Below, one piece after another: positions 41,817 through 51,487 of a stretch of DNA of 64,000 bases. Location: the NCBI RefSeq assembly GCF_004345705.1, contig NZ_SLWV01000019.1, positions 7,760 through 71,759 on the forward strand, written 5' to 3'. The position numbers and the translations under genes are program-made. Source of the DNA: Marinisporobacter balticus (GTDB lineage: Bacteria; Bacillota; Clostridia; Peptostreptococcales; Thermotaleaceae). The notes under the pieces are model-generated. The model was not told where the DNA came from, searched no databases, and worked only from the letters and a program-made list of their open reading frames with translations. How positions within the stretch are numbered: position 1 is the stretch's first letter; each line of letters starts with the position of its first letter.

Positions 41817-43049
41817 TTAGAATATCAATTGAAGCTTTAATAACCTTTCTTTCAATTCATGGATGATTCTTTTTTCTTCTTCGTAATCTTTTGCTTCAAA
41901 GGTAACTGAAAGTCTTACATAAGGCTCTGGTGTATTCCATGGAACCGTACAAGTAAAGGCTTCATTTAGTAGATACAGTGAAAAATCTTTAGCATCTTTA
42001 AATACTTTCCCTGATTTGGCTCCCTTTGGAATGGGTAAATAACAATAAAAAGTAGCTTTGGGTTTTTCTACATCAAAACCAACTTCTTTTAAAGCTTCAA
42101 TTAATAAATCGAATCTTCTTGAATAGCGTATACAGTTTTCAGTTGTAATCTCAGGATGATTGAGTGCATAAATACCAGATTTTTGGATAGCCCGAAATTG
42201 ACCTGAATCTGAATTGGCTTTTACAGTCCCGTATATACTGATTGCTTCAGGATTTCCCGCAATAAAAGCAATCCGCCATCCGGTCATATTAAAAGCTTTC
42301 GATAAAGAATGAATTTCAACACCCACTTCTTTTGCCCCATCAATAGATAAGAAACTTAAGGGTGCTACCCCATCAAAAGTAGTTGTTGCATAGGTAGAAT
42401 CAGCGACAACAATAATTTTGTGTTTATGGGCAAAATCAACGACCTTTTTATAAAAATCCTTTGTAGCAATCTGACTGGTAGGGTTATTGGGATAATTGAT
42501 ATATAAAAGCTTGGATCGATACAATATGATATTTGGGATATTAGAAAAATCAGGATAGAAATCATTTTCCTTAATTAAAGGCAAGCCATAGACTACTCCG
42601 CCTAAATACTTTGTATGGGTAGCGATGATTGGATAACTTGGAAGTGTTGTAAGGGTAATATCACCTGGATTGATAAAACATAAAGGTAGTGTGGCTAAAA
42701 TGGATTTTGCACCAACACCGTGCAGAATTTCTTTGTAAGGGTCAATATGATCTACACCATAAACATCCATTAGATACTTGGCAGCAGCTTCTTGAAATTC
42801 AGGAATCCCATTGTCCGCGTAGCACCTGTTTTCAGGTTTTGCTGCTTCAGCTGAAAGAACTTCTACAATGCTTGAATGGGCAGGTAGATCTGGCTCCCCT
42901 ATACCCATGTCGATCAATTCTGCATCCGGGTGTTTTTTTAATACATCTTCCTTAGCTTTTTTTATTTTTATAAATTTGTAATCTTCCTTAGCGATATCAA
43001 AACTATGATCCCTAAATCGATCAGCAATCATATCATGAATGAAATGCAA
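41817..43049 (-). CDS. dapL: LL-diaminopimelate aminotransferase
   Basis: A 410-residue PLP enzyme that converts tetrahydrodipicolinate directly to LL-diaminopimelate with glutamate as donor, a one-step shortcut in lysine and peptidoglycan precursor synthesis. Seen: ELIDMGIGEPDLPAH near residue 45, YADNGIPEFQEA, INYPNNPTSQIA (substrate and PLP contacts) and the Schiff-base lysine in EIHSLSKAFNMTGWR. TTG 43049 is the start (AAAGGAGG 9 bases upstream). It could in principle be another class I aminotransferase, but the motif set fits DapL. It is convergent with htpG. Confidence 0.88.
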   Translation of the reverse strand: MHFIHDMIADRFRDHSFDIAKEDYKFIKIKKAKEDVLKKHPDAELIDMGIGEPDLPAHSSIVEVLSAEAAKPENRCYADNGIPEFQEAAAKYLMDVYGVDHIDPYKEILHGVGAKSILATLPLCFINPGDITLTTLPSYPIIATHTKYLGGVVYGLPLIKENDFYPDFSNIPNIILYRSKLLYINYPNNPTSQIATKDFYKKVVDFAHKHKIIVVADSTYATTTFDGVAPLSFLSIDGAKEVGVEIHSLSKAFNMTGWRIAFIAGNPEAISIYGTVKANSDSGQFRAIQKSGIYALNHPEITTENCIRYSRRFDLLIEALKEVGFDVEKPKATFYCYLPIPKGAKSGKVFKDAKDFSLYLLNEAFTCTVPWNTPEPYVRLSVTFEAKDYEEEKRIIHELKERLLKLQLIF

Positions 43050-43224
43050 TGTGAGCGCCTCCTTTTATAAAGATTTTTCAGATAACGATTATCCATATAG
43101 CACATTTTATTCTAAATAAAAAAAAGTGTTCATGATGCTGCATTCTTAGATAATAAACATCAAAAGGATTTATGTAACAATTATTTTACTAAAAGCATAT
43201 AGTAATTATGAAACATAAATTTTA

Positions 43225-43524
43225 TTGAGGAGGGACAGGTATGCGATTAGGAAGGACGTATTGCCTATTGGTACATGGGTTGCAGGGACAATGCTTGCGT
43301 ATGGCAATCCTGTTAATGGGTTTGGAAAAGGTGTAGAATTTTTATGGAATGCGTTAGGAGATCCTTGGTCAGCAAGAATCGTACTGACGAGTTTAACATT
43401 AGGTGGGTTGGTAGGCATTATGCGCGTTGGTGGAGGAATAGAAGCGATGATTCTATGGATTACAAAAAGAATCAAATCGGCATGCAGTTTGATGATTTGG
43501 AAATCATCCTCTAAAATATGCTAA
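43225..43524 (+). pseudogene. Na+/H+ antiporter (NhaC-like) fragment
   Basis: Reads LPIGTWVAGTMLAYGNPVNG, then GVEFLWNALGDPWSARIVLT and GGLVGIMRVGGGIEAMILWI, the N-terminal region of NhaC-type antiporters. It is cut after about 85 residues and is out of frame with the nearby ATG that has the ribosome site (43241). Most membrane helices are missing. Confidence 0.6.
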
Positions 43525-43763
43525 AAGCATTCTAATATTTGAATACTCATACAAAGATCTACGAATGTACAAAAGAAGTGTAAAATAAATGACTCTATGT
43601 TGCTTGTAATTTTAAGACTTGGTAATATAAAGTGATTTTTTTTGTGCCTTCCATATGAGAAATATTTAAACTATGAAATTATCTGAATAAGAAGGAAATT
43701 CTGAATGTTTGAAGAATATATAAGTTAATTTGAAATATAAGAGGAAGATAAGGGGGATAAAAA
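43525..43763. other. short AT-rich gap
   Basis: No gene, hairpin or promoter could be supported beyond the ribosome site of the next gene. Confidence 0.4.
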
Positions 43764-44009
43764 ATGGAAAAGTTCTATTATTGTAAAGACTGTAGAAGAA
43801 TAGAAAAGGATGATACAAAATGTGGTTTTTGCAGTAGTGAAAAGATGAAACTTTTAAAGGTGGGAGATCCAGTAAATATTATGGGTACAAAGCAAAAGGG
43901 AAAGATATTTAATATAAAAGAAGATGAAGCGAATTTGCTCATCATCAATGGCGCAAAAGAAAAATTGATAAAAAGATATAAGTACGAAGAAATTCAAAAG
44001 ATTTTATAA
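43764..44009 (+). CDS. small zinc-ribbon protein
   Basis: An 81-residue protein. The N-terminal YYCKDCRRIEKDDTKCGFCS gives two CxxC pairs for a zinc ribbon. The rest is a KOW/SH3-like beta segment (VGDPVNIMGTKQKGKIFNIK). A GGGGGA-type ribosome site precedes ATG 43764 and a good terminator follows, so it is probably a real single-gene transcript. Function is unknown; RNA or protein binding is plausible. Confidence 0.75.
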   Translation: MEKFYYCKDCRRIEKDDTKCGFCSSEKMKLLKVGDPVNIMGTKQKGKIFNIKEDEANLLIINGAKEKLIKRYKYEEIQKIL

Positions 44010-44037
44010 TTACATAGATAGGAAAGATTATTATTCT

Positions 44038-44076
44038 AAAAGAGGATGTAGAGAAATACATCTTCTTTATTTTTTC
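44038..44076 (+). terminator. Rho-independent terminator
   Basis: AAAGAGGATGTA (44038-44050) pairs with TACATCTTCTTT (44057-44068), then ATTTTTTC. It ends the zinc-ribbon gene transcript. Confidence 0.7.
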
Positions 44077-44128
44077 TTGAATTATTTTTACGACTATCTT
44101 ATTACTGGAAATAGGTGTAAAAAAAAGT

Positions 44129-44281
44129 ATGACTATAAGCCGCGATGTGATTTCCAGAAATAAAATTTTAAATGCTAGTATTTTAAAGTCTAGCTATTTA
44201 AATGGGTATAAAGAGGTTGCTTTTATAGGGATTGTTTTTTGCATTTTTCTATATTTTATAAACATGAGGCGGTTTTCATAG
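44129..44281 (+). CDS. possible 50-residue single-pass membrane protein
   Basis: ATG 44129 with a weak AGGTG upstream. It reads a charged N-terminal part, then one helix (VAFIGIVFCIFLYFINM) and RRFS. It is followed 10 bases later by another small membrane frame. The family is not recognised and it may not be expressed. Confidence 0.3.
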   Translation: MTISRDVISRNKILNASILKSSYLNGYKEVAFIGIVFCIFLYFINMRRFS

Positions 44282-44291
44282 CATAAACTGT

Positions 44292-44540
44292 TTGCAAAAA
44301 AATGATTGTATCAATAGACTAAAAAAACAATTAATGCAAACCTTCATCATAAGTATCTTGTGTATGGGTATGCTTGTATTTTATCATGAAGTACTATTAG
44401 CAGCGTATCCATCTATGATGATAGGTGCTTTGCTTGTCGTGATGATCCAATATGAAATACTAAATGGTTATGATGAGAATATCAAAAATGTTTCAATGAG
44501 ATTATTAGAACAGCTAGAAAATATTACTCCCAATCAGTGA
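44292..44540 (+). CDS. possible small membrane protein
   Basis: An 82-residue frame from TTG 44292 with two helices (TFIISILCMGMLVFYHEVLL and YPSMMIGALLVVMIQYEIL) and a soluble tail. No convincing ribosome site precedes the TTG, so the start is uncertain. A 9-bp hairpin (44526-44556) overlaps its end. Function is unknown. Confidence 0.4.
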   Translation: MQKNDCINRLKKQLMQTFIISILCMGMLVFYHEVLLAAYPSMMIGALLVVMIQYEILNGYDENIKNVSMRLLEQLENITPNQ

Positions 44541-44640
44541 GAAAAAAATTGGGAGTGACCATAATATCCTCTTATTTTATTGAGATTTTTCTAGTATAAA
44601 TTAATTTCCATAGAAATAACAGATAGAGTATGTACATTTA

Positions 44641-45603
44641 CTAAATGTTAGAGGGTACCTTATAAAAAGACTTTATCACTGGATTATAGTGAAGTGTTTT
44701 TTTCTCTACAATCCCTTGAAATTTCAAGTTTATATGGTATTCTATTAATGGTATAAAATATATTACAGCATTATCAAGGGCTATATCTATATCTACAGTG
44801 TATTTGGATTCCATTTCTTTTTTTTGTCTTAGTCTTTCTAATTTAAGTGCTTCAGCTTTTGAAATAAGCTCAGATTTTCTTTTGTCAGTGACACCTTTTC
44901 GTTCAAGTTTTTTTGAATTTTCTATTTCAAGTTCATTATAATACTCATCTATTCTTTGAAGTTCTTTACTAAATTCAATTTTGTCTACCATAACATTAGA
45001 ATATTCTTCTGCTTCTATTTTTACATATGAATAAGCATTTTCAAAAGCTTCAAAAACACTGTGCTGTTCGGGAATGGGATAGTTCGTAGTTAGATTTTTT
45101 TCGTGGAATATTAAATTTTTATTCTCTTGTATTTTTGTATCTATCGCTCCATTTTGCAGATTGATCCAAATATCCTTGAGTTCTTCTGTTCTTTCATGTG
45201 CAGTATATCCTATCTTATAATTAAAACATACCCATCTTCCCATTATTTCTTTTTGTTGTAGAATTTCTAATTGAGATTTATCCATATCTAAGAATTTTTT
45301 TATTTTATCTTCGGCTTTTAATAAAGAAAGTCTATCTATTACTGCATAGCGAATAGTGCTTATAGATTTTTCATGGGCTATGGTTGTTAATTGTTCAAGC
45401 GTATAACTTCCAAAGGTAATAAATTCAGCTTTCGGGTTTTCTTGCGCTACTTCAAAGTCAAAAGCTAAAAGCATTTCAGTTTTACCATTAAAATAATGAC
45501 TGTATTCATCTGGGAGCATTACATAACAAAGCGCATATTCTAACAGGTCAACCACGCCATGCATAGCTTCAATTGTATCTATTACAAAATGTTGAAGTTT
45601 CAT
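44641..45603 (-). CDS. partner protein of the SNF2 helicase
   Basis: A 320-residue protein encoded 12 bases after the helicase stop, on the same strand. N-terminal third: MLAFDFEVAQENPKAEFITF and GSYTLEQLTTIAHEKS. Residues 195-275 are a long charged coiled coil (ELQRIDEYYNELEIENSKKL, KRKSELISKAEALKLERLRQ). The end is beta-rich (IYFIPLIEYHINLKFQG). The arrangement recalls the YqhH/YqhG helicase-partner pair of Bacillus, but homology to YqhG is only a guess. It is likely a subunit or adaptor of the helicase. Confidence 0.75.
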   Translation of the reverse strand: MKLQHFVIDTIEAMHGVVDLLEYALCYVMLPDEYSHYFNGKTEMLLAFDFEVAQENPKAEFITFGSYTLEQLTTIAHEKSISTIRYAVIDRLSLLKAEDKIKKFLDMDKSQLEILQQKEIMGRWVCFNYKIGYTAHERTEELKDIWINLQNGAIDTKIQENKNLIFHEKNLTTNYPIPEQHSVFEAFENAYSYVKIEAEEYSNVMVDKIEFSKELQRIDEYYNELEIENSKKLERKGVTDKRKSELISKAEALKLERLRQKKEMESKYTVDIDIALDNAVIYFIPLIEYHINLKFQGIVEKKTLHYNPVIKSFYKVPSNI

Positions 45604-45615
45604 TATTATTCACCC

Positions 45616-47679
45616 CTATAGATCATCTGATTTAAATGAATTACCAAATAGTTTATCATCTAAGTCCTTCATTTTTACATATTTTCGTTTATTATCTAAA
45701 AGCTGTTCACCAAGCTTTTCTATTTCTTCATTCATGATAGTCATATCTTTTGAATTAACCCATGTACTCATAATAATTTCTGAAAATTCAGCATTCTCTT
45801 CGATATCCCCTAAAATCATATCTACTTCTCCAACTACTAATTCAAACATATTAATTTTTTTATCTAATAACTCAAGAATATAGTGTTCAACAGTATTTTG
45901 AGCAGCAAGATTGTATACAAAAACATCTCTCGTTTGACCTACACGATGAATTCTTCCTATTCTTTGCTCAATAGCCATAGGGTTCCAAGGTAAGTCATAA
46001 TTAATCATAGCATTACAAAATTGGAGGTTACGGCCCTCTCCACCAGCTTCAGTACATACAAAAATTTGTGCCTTTTCTTTAAAGTATGTTACTTGCGTTT
46101 CCTTTTCTTTTCTCTTAAGACTACCATGAAATTCAGCTACAAGGAAACCAGTTTTTTTAAGATAATCTACTAGAAATTTTTGAGTAGCTTTGTATTTAGT
46201 AAATATAAGAACCTTGTCATTAACTTCGTTTATGATTTTAAGAACTTGATTGATCTTAGAATTAGAGTAGCTTTCATCAAGTAATAGATCATGAGCATTG
46301 TTTGAGAAATCTTTAAGAATTTGTTTATCATCTATACTAAGTTTTTCATGCTCAGCGTATTTGTTTAAAGTAGAAACAGCGCAGTGTATACTGCTTCCCA
46401 TTTGCTCTTGTAATTTTTTTAGCATAAATTTAGTAAGCGTACCTGTTGTATCACTAAAATACTTTTCACGTATAAATGCACTTATATTATCATAAAGTTC
46501 TTGTTCTTTAAGTGGTAGATTTAAGCTGTATGTAATGGCACTTCTTTTGGTGAATTTTATATCAACGTCACTTCTTTTATTTCTAATCATAACGCCAGAG
46601 AGTAAGTTGCGAAGTTTATCAACATTTTTTGCTTCTATACCTTCTTTATCGTCCATAAAATTTTTTTTAAAATACGAATAAGTTTTAAGCTGACCAGGCT
46701 TTAAAAGAGTAATAAGGTTATATAGTTCTTCCAATTTGTTTTGCACTGGAGTAGCTGTTAGCAGGAAAATATATTTTTTCTGAAGGGTATTTACAAATTT
46801 CCAGGCAACTGTATTACGATTTTTAAGGTGATGTGCTTCATCTACAACTACAAGGTCATAGTGAATTTTGGATATTAAAGCACTATTACTTTGTCTCTTT
46901 GCAGTAGATATGGAGGCAATGACTTTATCATAATGATGCCAAGCTTCATCACCCATAGATTTGAATTTTGGATCATCAGCTCGAATAAAATCTAGGTTAA
47001 ACTTTCTTTTCATTTCTGTATACCATTGTTCGACAAGCGATGGAGGTACGAGGATTAGAATTTTTCTAGTTAGACCGCGTGTGACATACTCCATCATAGT
47101 CATACCTGCTTCAACCGTTTTTCCTAAACCAACTTCATCACAAAAAAGAACTCTACCTTTAAATCTATTAATAGCTGCTTTAACCGTTTTTAATTGATAA
47201 TCAAAGAGTTGGAGTTCTCTTAGATAGGGCAAACACATTAACTTGTCATCTTTAGTATTTAAACTGAATGATTGTGCTATATGATAAATATCAAACCATT
47301 TTTCATCGCCAGTTTTCATATTGTTTAGCGCATTTATTACTTCTTCTAGTCGTTCTTGGTTTTCAATATTTGTTTGGAATTGCTTAAAAAAAGTTGTGGA
47401 TGATTTTTCGATATCATATACTTTGAACTTCTTTTCTTCTAGAGGTTCAATAAAGATATGTTCAGTAGAATATTTTTTAAAGAAACTTTTAATCCCTCTA
47501 CCGTGAAGTAGTTTTTCAGATTTATTGATTTTAAAATTTTTTTCCTCATCTTTTTCGTTTGTAAATATTATTTGTTCATTATCTTCTATATTGTTGAAAA
47601 TAGATAAAGATTTATCATCAAGTTCAATAGCGCTTAAATCTAATAAGTCTTTATTTAATTTAAATAAAAATTTATACAT
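45616..47679 (-). CDS. SNF2/RapA-type DNA-dependent ATPase
   Basis: A 687-residue superfamily 2 translocase. Motifs in order: Q-like LQLFDYQLKTV, Walker A CDEVGLGKTVEAG (near residue 178), Ia LVPPSLVEQW, II VVVDEAHHLKN, III LLTATPVQNKLEELYNLI, IV VLIFTKYKATQKF, V CTEAGGEGRNLQF and VI QRIGRIHRVGQTRDV. The N-terminal 140 residues are a family-specific domain, and the last 80 are charged. AAAGTGAG precedes ATG 47679. The RapA/HepA branch remodels stalled RNA polymerase or protein-DNA complexes. With its partner it forms a two-gene unit that could be housekeeping or antiphage. Confidence 0.9.
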   Translation of the reverse strand: MYKFLFKLNKDLLDLSAIELDDKSLSIFNNIEDNEQIIFTNEKDEEKNFKINKSEKLLHGRGIKSFFKKYSTEHIFIEPLEEKKFKVYDIEKSSTTFFKQFQTNIENQERLEEVINALNNMKTGDEKWFDIYHIAQSFSLNTKDDKLMCLPYLRELQLFDYQLKTVKAAINRFKGRVLFCDEVGLGKTVEAGMTMMEYVTRGLTRKILILVPPSLVEQWYTEMKRKFNLDFIRADDPKFKSMGDEAWHHYDKVIASISTAKRQSNSALISKIHYDLVVVDEAHHLKNRNTVAWKFVNTLQKKYIFLLTATPVQNKLEELYNLITLLKPGQLKTYSYFKKNFMDDKEGIEAKNVDKLRNLLSGVMIRNKRSDVDIKFTKRSAITYSLNLPLKEQELYDNISAFIREKYFSDTTGTLTKFMLKKLQEQMGSSIHCAVSTLNKYAEHEKLSIDDKQILKDFSNNAHDLLLDESYSNSKINQVLKIINEVNDKVLIFTKYKATQKFLVDYLKKTGFLVAEFHGSLKRKEKETQVTYFKEKAQIFVCTEAGGEGRNLQFCNAMINYDLPWNPMAIEQRIGRIHRVGQTRDVFVYNLAAQNTVEHYILELLDKKINMFELVVGEVDMILGDIEENAEFSEIIMSTWVNSKDMTIMNEEIEKLGEQLLDNKRKYVKMKDLDDKLFGNSFKSDDL

Positions 47680-47862
47680 ATACTTATGCTCACTTTCTAA
47701 TTTTTTTGTATAATTAAGGCTAAATTATCCATATTGCTATTGTAGCCTATATTTCGATGTGTAAACAAGTTATTTTATAAATTATAGGATATACCTTTCA
47801 TTAAGTTTTTACTAAGAAGGCTACAGTTTAATTGACAGTTACATCAAAACAATATAGAATAA

Positions 47863-47909
47863 ATATTCGAAGAAAGAGAATGCAAAAAGCATTCTCTTTC
47901 TTCGAATAT
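47863..47909. terminator. very strong hairpin terminator
   Basis: A perfect 21-bp stem (47863-47883 with 47889-47909) and a 5-base loop, followed on the minus strand by TTTATTCT. It ends the ABC permease transcript and insulates the helicase locus. Confidence 0.8.
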
Positions 47910-47920
47910 AAAAATTTATT

Positions 47921-48289
47921 TTATGATCTGCCTTTCATTAATCTTTTCTCTAAAATAGCTACGCATTGATACATAAGTGATGCAAGTATTGCCAATATGA
48001 TCACACTTGTCATAACCAAATCAAGCTTAAATACTTGCCCACCATAAACGATCAAATAACCGATTCCTGCTTGAGATACCAAAAATTCTCCAACGATAAC
48101 CCCCACCCAAGAAAGTCCTACATTAATTTTAAGCGCATTAATGATTGTAGGAATACTTGATGGAATGATCACATTTTGTAATACCTGCATCTTTGTTGCA
48201 CCAAAGGTTTGAAGCATTTTTATTTTATCTTCATCAACTTCCCGAAATCCTCCGTATACACCTAAGATAGTAACAACGATAGATACGGT
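47921..48289 (-). pseudogene. ABC importer permease, C-terminal half (split gene)
   Basis: Minus strand reads TVSIVVTILGVYGGFREVD, KIKMLQTFGATKMQVLQNVI and IPSSIPTIINALKINVGLSW, then WVGVIVGEFLVSQAGIGYLI: the EAA loop and last helices of a SsuC/TauC/ThiX-type permease. It begins exactly at the core GATACGGT (48282-48289). Joined at the matching core at 54093-54100, it continues the N-terminal half in frame. It is separated from it by a 5.8-kb integrative element. Confidence 0.9.
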
Positions 48290-48308
48290 TATGGTTGTAG
48301 TGTTACGA
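48282..48308. other. left attachment site (core plus arm)
   Basis: Core GATACGGT 48282-48289, then 11 bases, then arm TGTTACGA 48301-48308. Confidence 0.75.
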
Positions 48309-48533
48309 TGATGAAATGGAGTTAGAAGGTGTATATCGCGATAATTTTAATCAATATGGATAAAAGGTATTTTAAAAATATTACAAATACAGTATACTGA
48401 TATTAATCTATAATTACAAAATTTGTAAAAATGTGGTGAACTAGGTATTTAAAACTTCGAATGCTCTTATATCAATGAAAATAAAAAAACTCTAAATATA
48501 TAAGTGATAACAAGAATAGAGGGGATGAAAAGA

Positions 48534-48995
48534 ATGGCAAAACGAAAAGATATAGAAATCAAAACAAAGTACTCAACATTACAAGAGCTGGTTAGTAACT
48601 GTAGGGATATTAAAAAGAAAACAATATATTCGACAAAAGGGTTGGGAAAAGCCCAAATAAGTGGGGAAGTATATGCTGATGGAAGATTTGAATTGAGTAG
48701 TACAAAAGATGGCGGTAGCTCATTTGAGTTTATTGGTAAAGCAGAAGAAAGAGAAGATGGTGTATATATGGTTGGAGAGATAAAGCCAAAGGGTTCTAGT
48801 GTTGGAATGGCCTATATGGTGGGTATAGTGGGAGTGATTTTAGGGCTTTTTTTGATGTTGATACTGATGTATAAAGGTGGTAAAAGTCAAGCATTAGTAA
48901 TGGGACTTGCGTTTTTTCTTGCACCTGTATTAAACATATTACACCTTAAACGTAGTGATGCATTATACGAAGACATAATAAGAAAGGTAAGTTAA
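48534..48995 (+). CDS. small membrane protein of the integrative element
   Basis: A 153-residue protein. Residues 1-85 are soluble and beta-rich (GKAQISGEVYADGRFELSS, FIGKAEEREDGVYMVGEI). Two helices follow (MAYMVGIVGVILGLFLMLIL and QALVMGLAFFLAPVLNIL) and a short basic tail. ATG 48534 is chosen because AGAGGGG lies 9 bases upstream. It is the outermost cargo gene next to the left end. Function is unknown. Confidence 0.65.
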   Translation: MAKRKDIEIKTKYSTLQELVSNCRDIKKKTIYSTKGLGKAQISGEVYADGRFELSSTKDGGSSFEFIGKAEEREDGVYMVGEIKPKGSSVGMAYMVGIVGVILGLFLMLILMYKGGKSQALVMGLAFFLAPVLNILHLKRSDALYEDIIRKVS

Positions 48996-49118
48996 CTCGT
49001 TGTGTTAGTTAAAAATTACAAATAAAAAAGCTCTAGTTATTATGTTAATCTATCATTGAAAACGACTAAATAATCAAGATAGGAGGGAAAATATATTGAG
49101 ATTTTGTGTGGATAATAT

Positions 49119-50564
49119 CTATAAGTTCTTATAATTCCACACAATCTCAACTCTATCAGTAACAACAATCTTCTTTATAAAATCTTTAAGAATAATTCTT
49201 TTCTCTTCAAAAGTTGCTTCATTCCATATGGGTTCAAAATTTCCTAACATCGATAAAACCTCATCCAAGGATACATGAAGTTGTTCTTCTTCAGACATTT
49301 CCTTTTCAAGGGCAGAAATTGTTTTTTCTAATTTTTTTCTATCTTGATATAGACTATCTATCCTATCAGAAATTTTTTGTGCTGGAATTTTGCCGTTTTG
49401 ATATAGATCCATCAAGCGATCAATTTGCTTATCAACCTCACTAATTTGTTGTTCTAGTACGATCTTGTCTTCATGGAATGTAATAGCTTCTTTATTTTCT
49501 TCATATGTAGCGATTATTTTATCTTTATTAAGAGGGAGTTCAAGCAATTGTTTAATAACCATAGCATCTAATTTATTCATTTTCCAATACTTAGATGGAC
49601 AATTAGGGTCTTTTACCATATGGAGTGGTCGTTTGGCTTTTGAATAGCATATGTAAAAATAGTATTTAGGACCACCTTTGCCTTTTGAAGACCAATTGGC
49701 TTTTAACCTAGCTCCGCAATATCCGCACCATAGCATTCCACCAAGTAAATATTTGCTTTTCTGCACTGTAGGATGTTTACTAGATTTCTTTTCGTGAAGA
49801 AGTTTTGCAATAGTATCGAATAATTCGGCACTAATGATAGCTTTATGATTGCCTGGGTAATATTCTCCATTATATTCTATGTATCCTGCATATGTTTTAA
49901 GGTTTAAGGCACGTCTTATTTGTGATCCAGTCCATTTTGCACCGCTATTTGTCTTAAGTCCTTTTTCATTCAATAGTGCAGCAATCTTATCTTGACCATA
50001 TCCCTGGGTGTAAAGATGAAAAATTTCTTGTATTTGCATGGTTTCATAGGGATTTATGATGAGTTCATCATTTACAAAGTCATATCCAATAGGAATATTC
50101 CCACCACCACGCCATAAACCTTCTTTTGCTCTGCGTTCCTTACCAAGTTTACTTCTTTCGATGATGGTTTCTCTCTCAAGTTGAGCAAATACAGCTAAAA
50201 TACCAAGCATAGCACGTCCGAAGGGGGTAGAGGTATCAAAGGATTCTAAGAGGCTTACAAAATCCACGTTGCTATTTAGCAATTTTTCTTCTACTAAGTA
50301 TAAAACATCTCTTTGAGATCTAGAAAGTCGATCTAGCTTGTAGACGAGTACAATGTCGATGTCATTGAGATGGTCTAGAAGTTGATTGATTCCAGGTCTA
50401 TCTAGATTTGTACCTGTATAACCATCATCTATATAAATGTCATAAATGCTCCAGTTCTTTGCTTTACAATAGGCTATTAATTTATCTTGTTGAGCCGCAA
50501 TGGAATATCCTTCTTTGGCTTGTTCTTGTGTTGAAACACGTATATATATACTGGCCTTCTTCAT
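49119..50564 (-). CDS. large serine recombinase of the permease-splitting element
   Basis: A 481-residue recombinase of the SpoIVCA/phage-integrase type. Catalytic domain: SIYIRVSTQEQAKEGYS (nucleophile serine near residue 11), YKLDRLSRSQRD and AQLERETIIERSKLGKERR. Recombinase domain: residues 170-265. Zinc ribbon: LLGGMLWCGYCGARLKA with a later CPSKYW. Coiled coil: about 375-430. C-terminal: IILKDFIKKIVVTDRVEIVW. GGTGG precedes ATG 50564. It lies within the element rather than at its very end. It should catalyse integration at the permease site and, with a directionality factor, excision. Confidence 0.93.
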   Translation of the reverse strand: MKKASIYIRVSTQEQAKEGYSIAAQQDKLIAYCKAKNWSIYDIYIDDGYTGTNLDRPGINQLLDHLNDIDIVLVYKLDRLSRSQRDVLYLVEEKLLNSNVDFVSLLESFDTSTPFGRAMLGILAVFAQLERETIIERSKLGKERRAKEGLWRGGGNIPIGYDFVNDELIINPYETMQIQEIFHLYTQGYGQDKIAALLNEKGLKTNSGAKWTGSQIRRALNLKTYAGYIEYNGEYYPGNHKAIISAELFDTIAKLLHEKKSSKHPTVQKSKYLLGGMLWCGYCGARLKANWSSKGKGGPKYYFYICYSKAKRPLHMVKDPNCPSKYWKMNKLDAMVIKQLLELPLNKDKIIATYEENKEAITFHEDKIVLEQQISEVDKQIDRLMDLYQNGKIPAQKISDRIDSLYQDRKKLEKTISALEKEMSEEEQLHVSLDEVLSMLGNFEPIWNEATFEEKRIILKDFIKKIVVTDRVEIVWNYKNL

Positions 50565-50757
50565 AAAACCACCTCTATGTTAGTTATATATGTATAATGG
50601 TGATTAAAAAGAAGTTTTTGACTTGAGTTATCTTAAGCTATAGGATATGATAAAAAAGAAAATTTTTACGCTGCTATTAGAGCAGATGCCTTAAAGAAAC
50701 ACTACAAGGGTTAAAAATATTTATAGTATTGATTTTTCTTATTTGGAGGAATTGAAT

Positions 50758-51486
50758 GTGAAAATAGCAGTTTGTGATGATGAAATAATATTTCAAAGAC
50801 AACTTATGGCGTTTTTAAATGATTATTATAAAAGTTTGGATGTTGTTATTGAAACTTTTTCTTCTGGTGAAGAATTGTTGCAAGAATATAGGAGCGGACA
50901 ATTTTATGATTTATTATTTTTGGACATTGAATTGGGTGGATTAGATGGAATTGCCACTGCCCAAAAAATAAGGGAATATGACAGTAAAGGAATGGTTGTA
51001 TTTTTGACGAGCCATACTGAATTTGCAATGGAGGGATATGAAGTAAGTGCGATTCGGTTTTTGTCAAAACCAATAATGGAAACCAAATTATTAGAAACGT
51101 TAAGGGAGATCAATAATAGAATTCAACAAAGGAAAAAACTCATACTACATATTAATAGCGAAGATATAGTCATTGATTTAGAGAATATAATCTATATGGA
51201 ATCAATGAGGAATGATGTTTACTTGTATGTGATGATGGGCAATAGAAAAGAAGAAAGGTTAGAAGAAATAAAGGTGCGTAAACGGATTACGGAATTGGAT
51301 GAGGAACTTAATGAAAATCAGTTTTATCGGTGTCATAGAAGCTATATTATAAATTTAGATTATGTTATTTCTTACAATAAGAACAAGGTAAAGATGAAAA
51401 TGGATAAGATGATTCCTGTAAGCAGAGGAAAAGAAAAAGAATTAAGGGATAAAATTATTTGTAATATTAGAAAAAGAGGAATTTAG
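50758..51486 (+). CDS. AgrA-like LytTR response regulator
   Basis: A 242-residue regulator. Receiver domain: MKIAVCDDEIIFQRQ with the acidic DD pair, phospho-acceptor in YDLLFLDIELGGLDG, and SKPI lysine. DNA-binding LytTR domain: residues 130-240, with YMESMRNDVYLY and FYRCHRSYIINLDYV. The start is GTG 50758, with GGAGG 8 bases upstream. It is followed directly by a histidine kinase gene. Agr-type regulators answer to secreted peptides, but no AgrB/AgrD genes are present on this element. Confidence 0.9.
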   Translation: MKIAVCDDEIIFQRQLMAFLNDYYKSLDVVIETFSSGEELLQEYRSGQFYDLLFLDIELGGLDGIATAQKIREYDSKGMVVFLTSHTEFAMEGYEVSAIRFLSKPIMETKLLETLREINNRIQQRKKLILHINSEDIVIDLENIIYMESMRNDVYLYVMMGNRKEERLEEIKVRKRITELDEELNENQFYRCHRSYIINLDYVISYNKNKVKMKMDKMIPVSRGKEKELRDKIICNIRKRGI

Positions 51487-51487
51487 T

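Noticed and set aside
44526..44556. Terminator after the small membrane frame
   Set aside because: ACTCCCAAT/ATTGGGAGT pairs well but the hairpin overlaps the stop and lacks a T tract.
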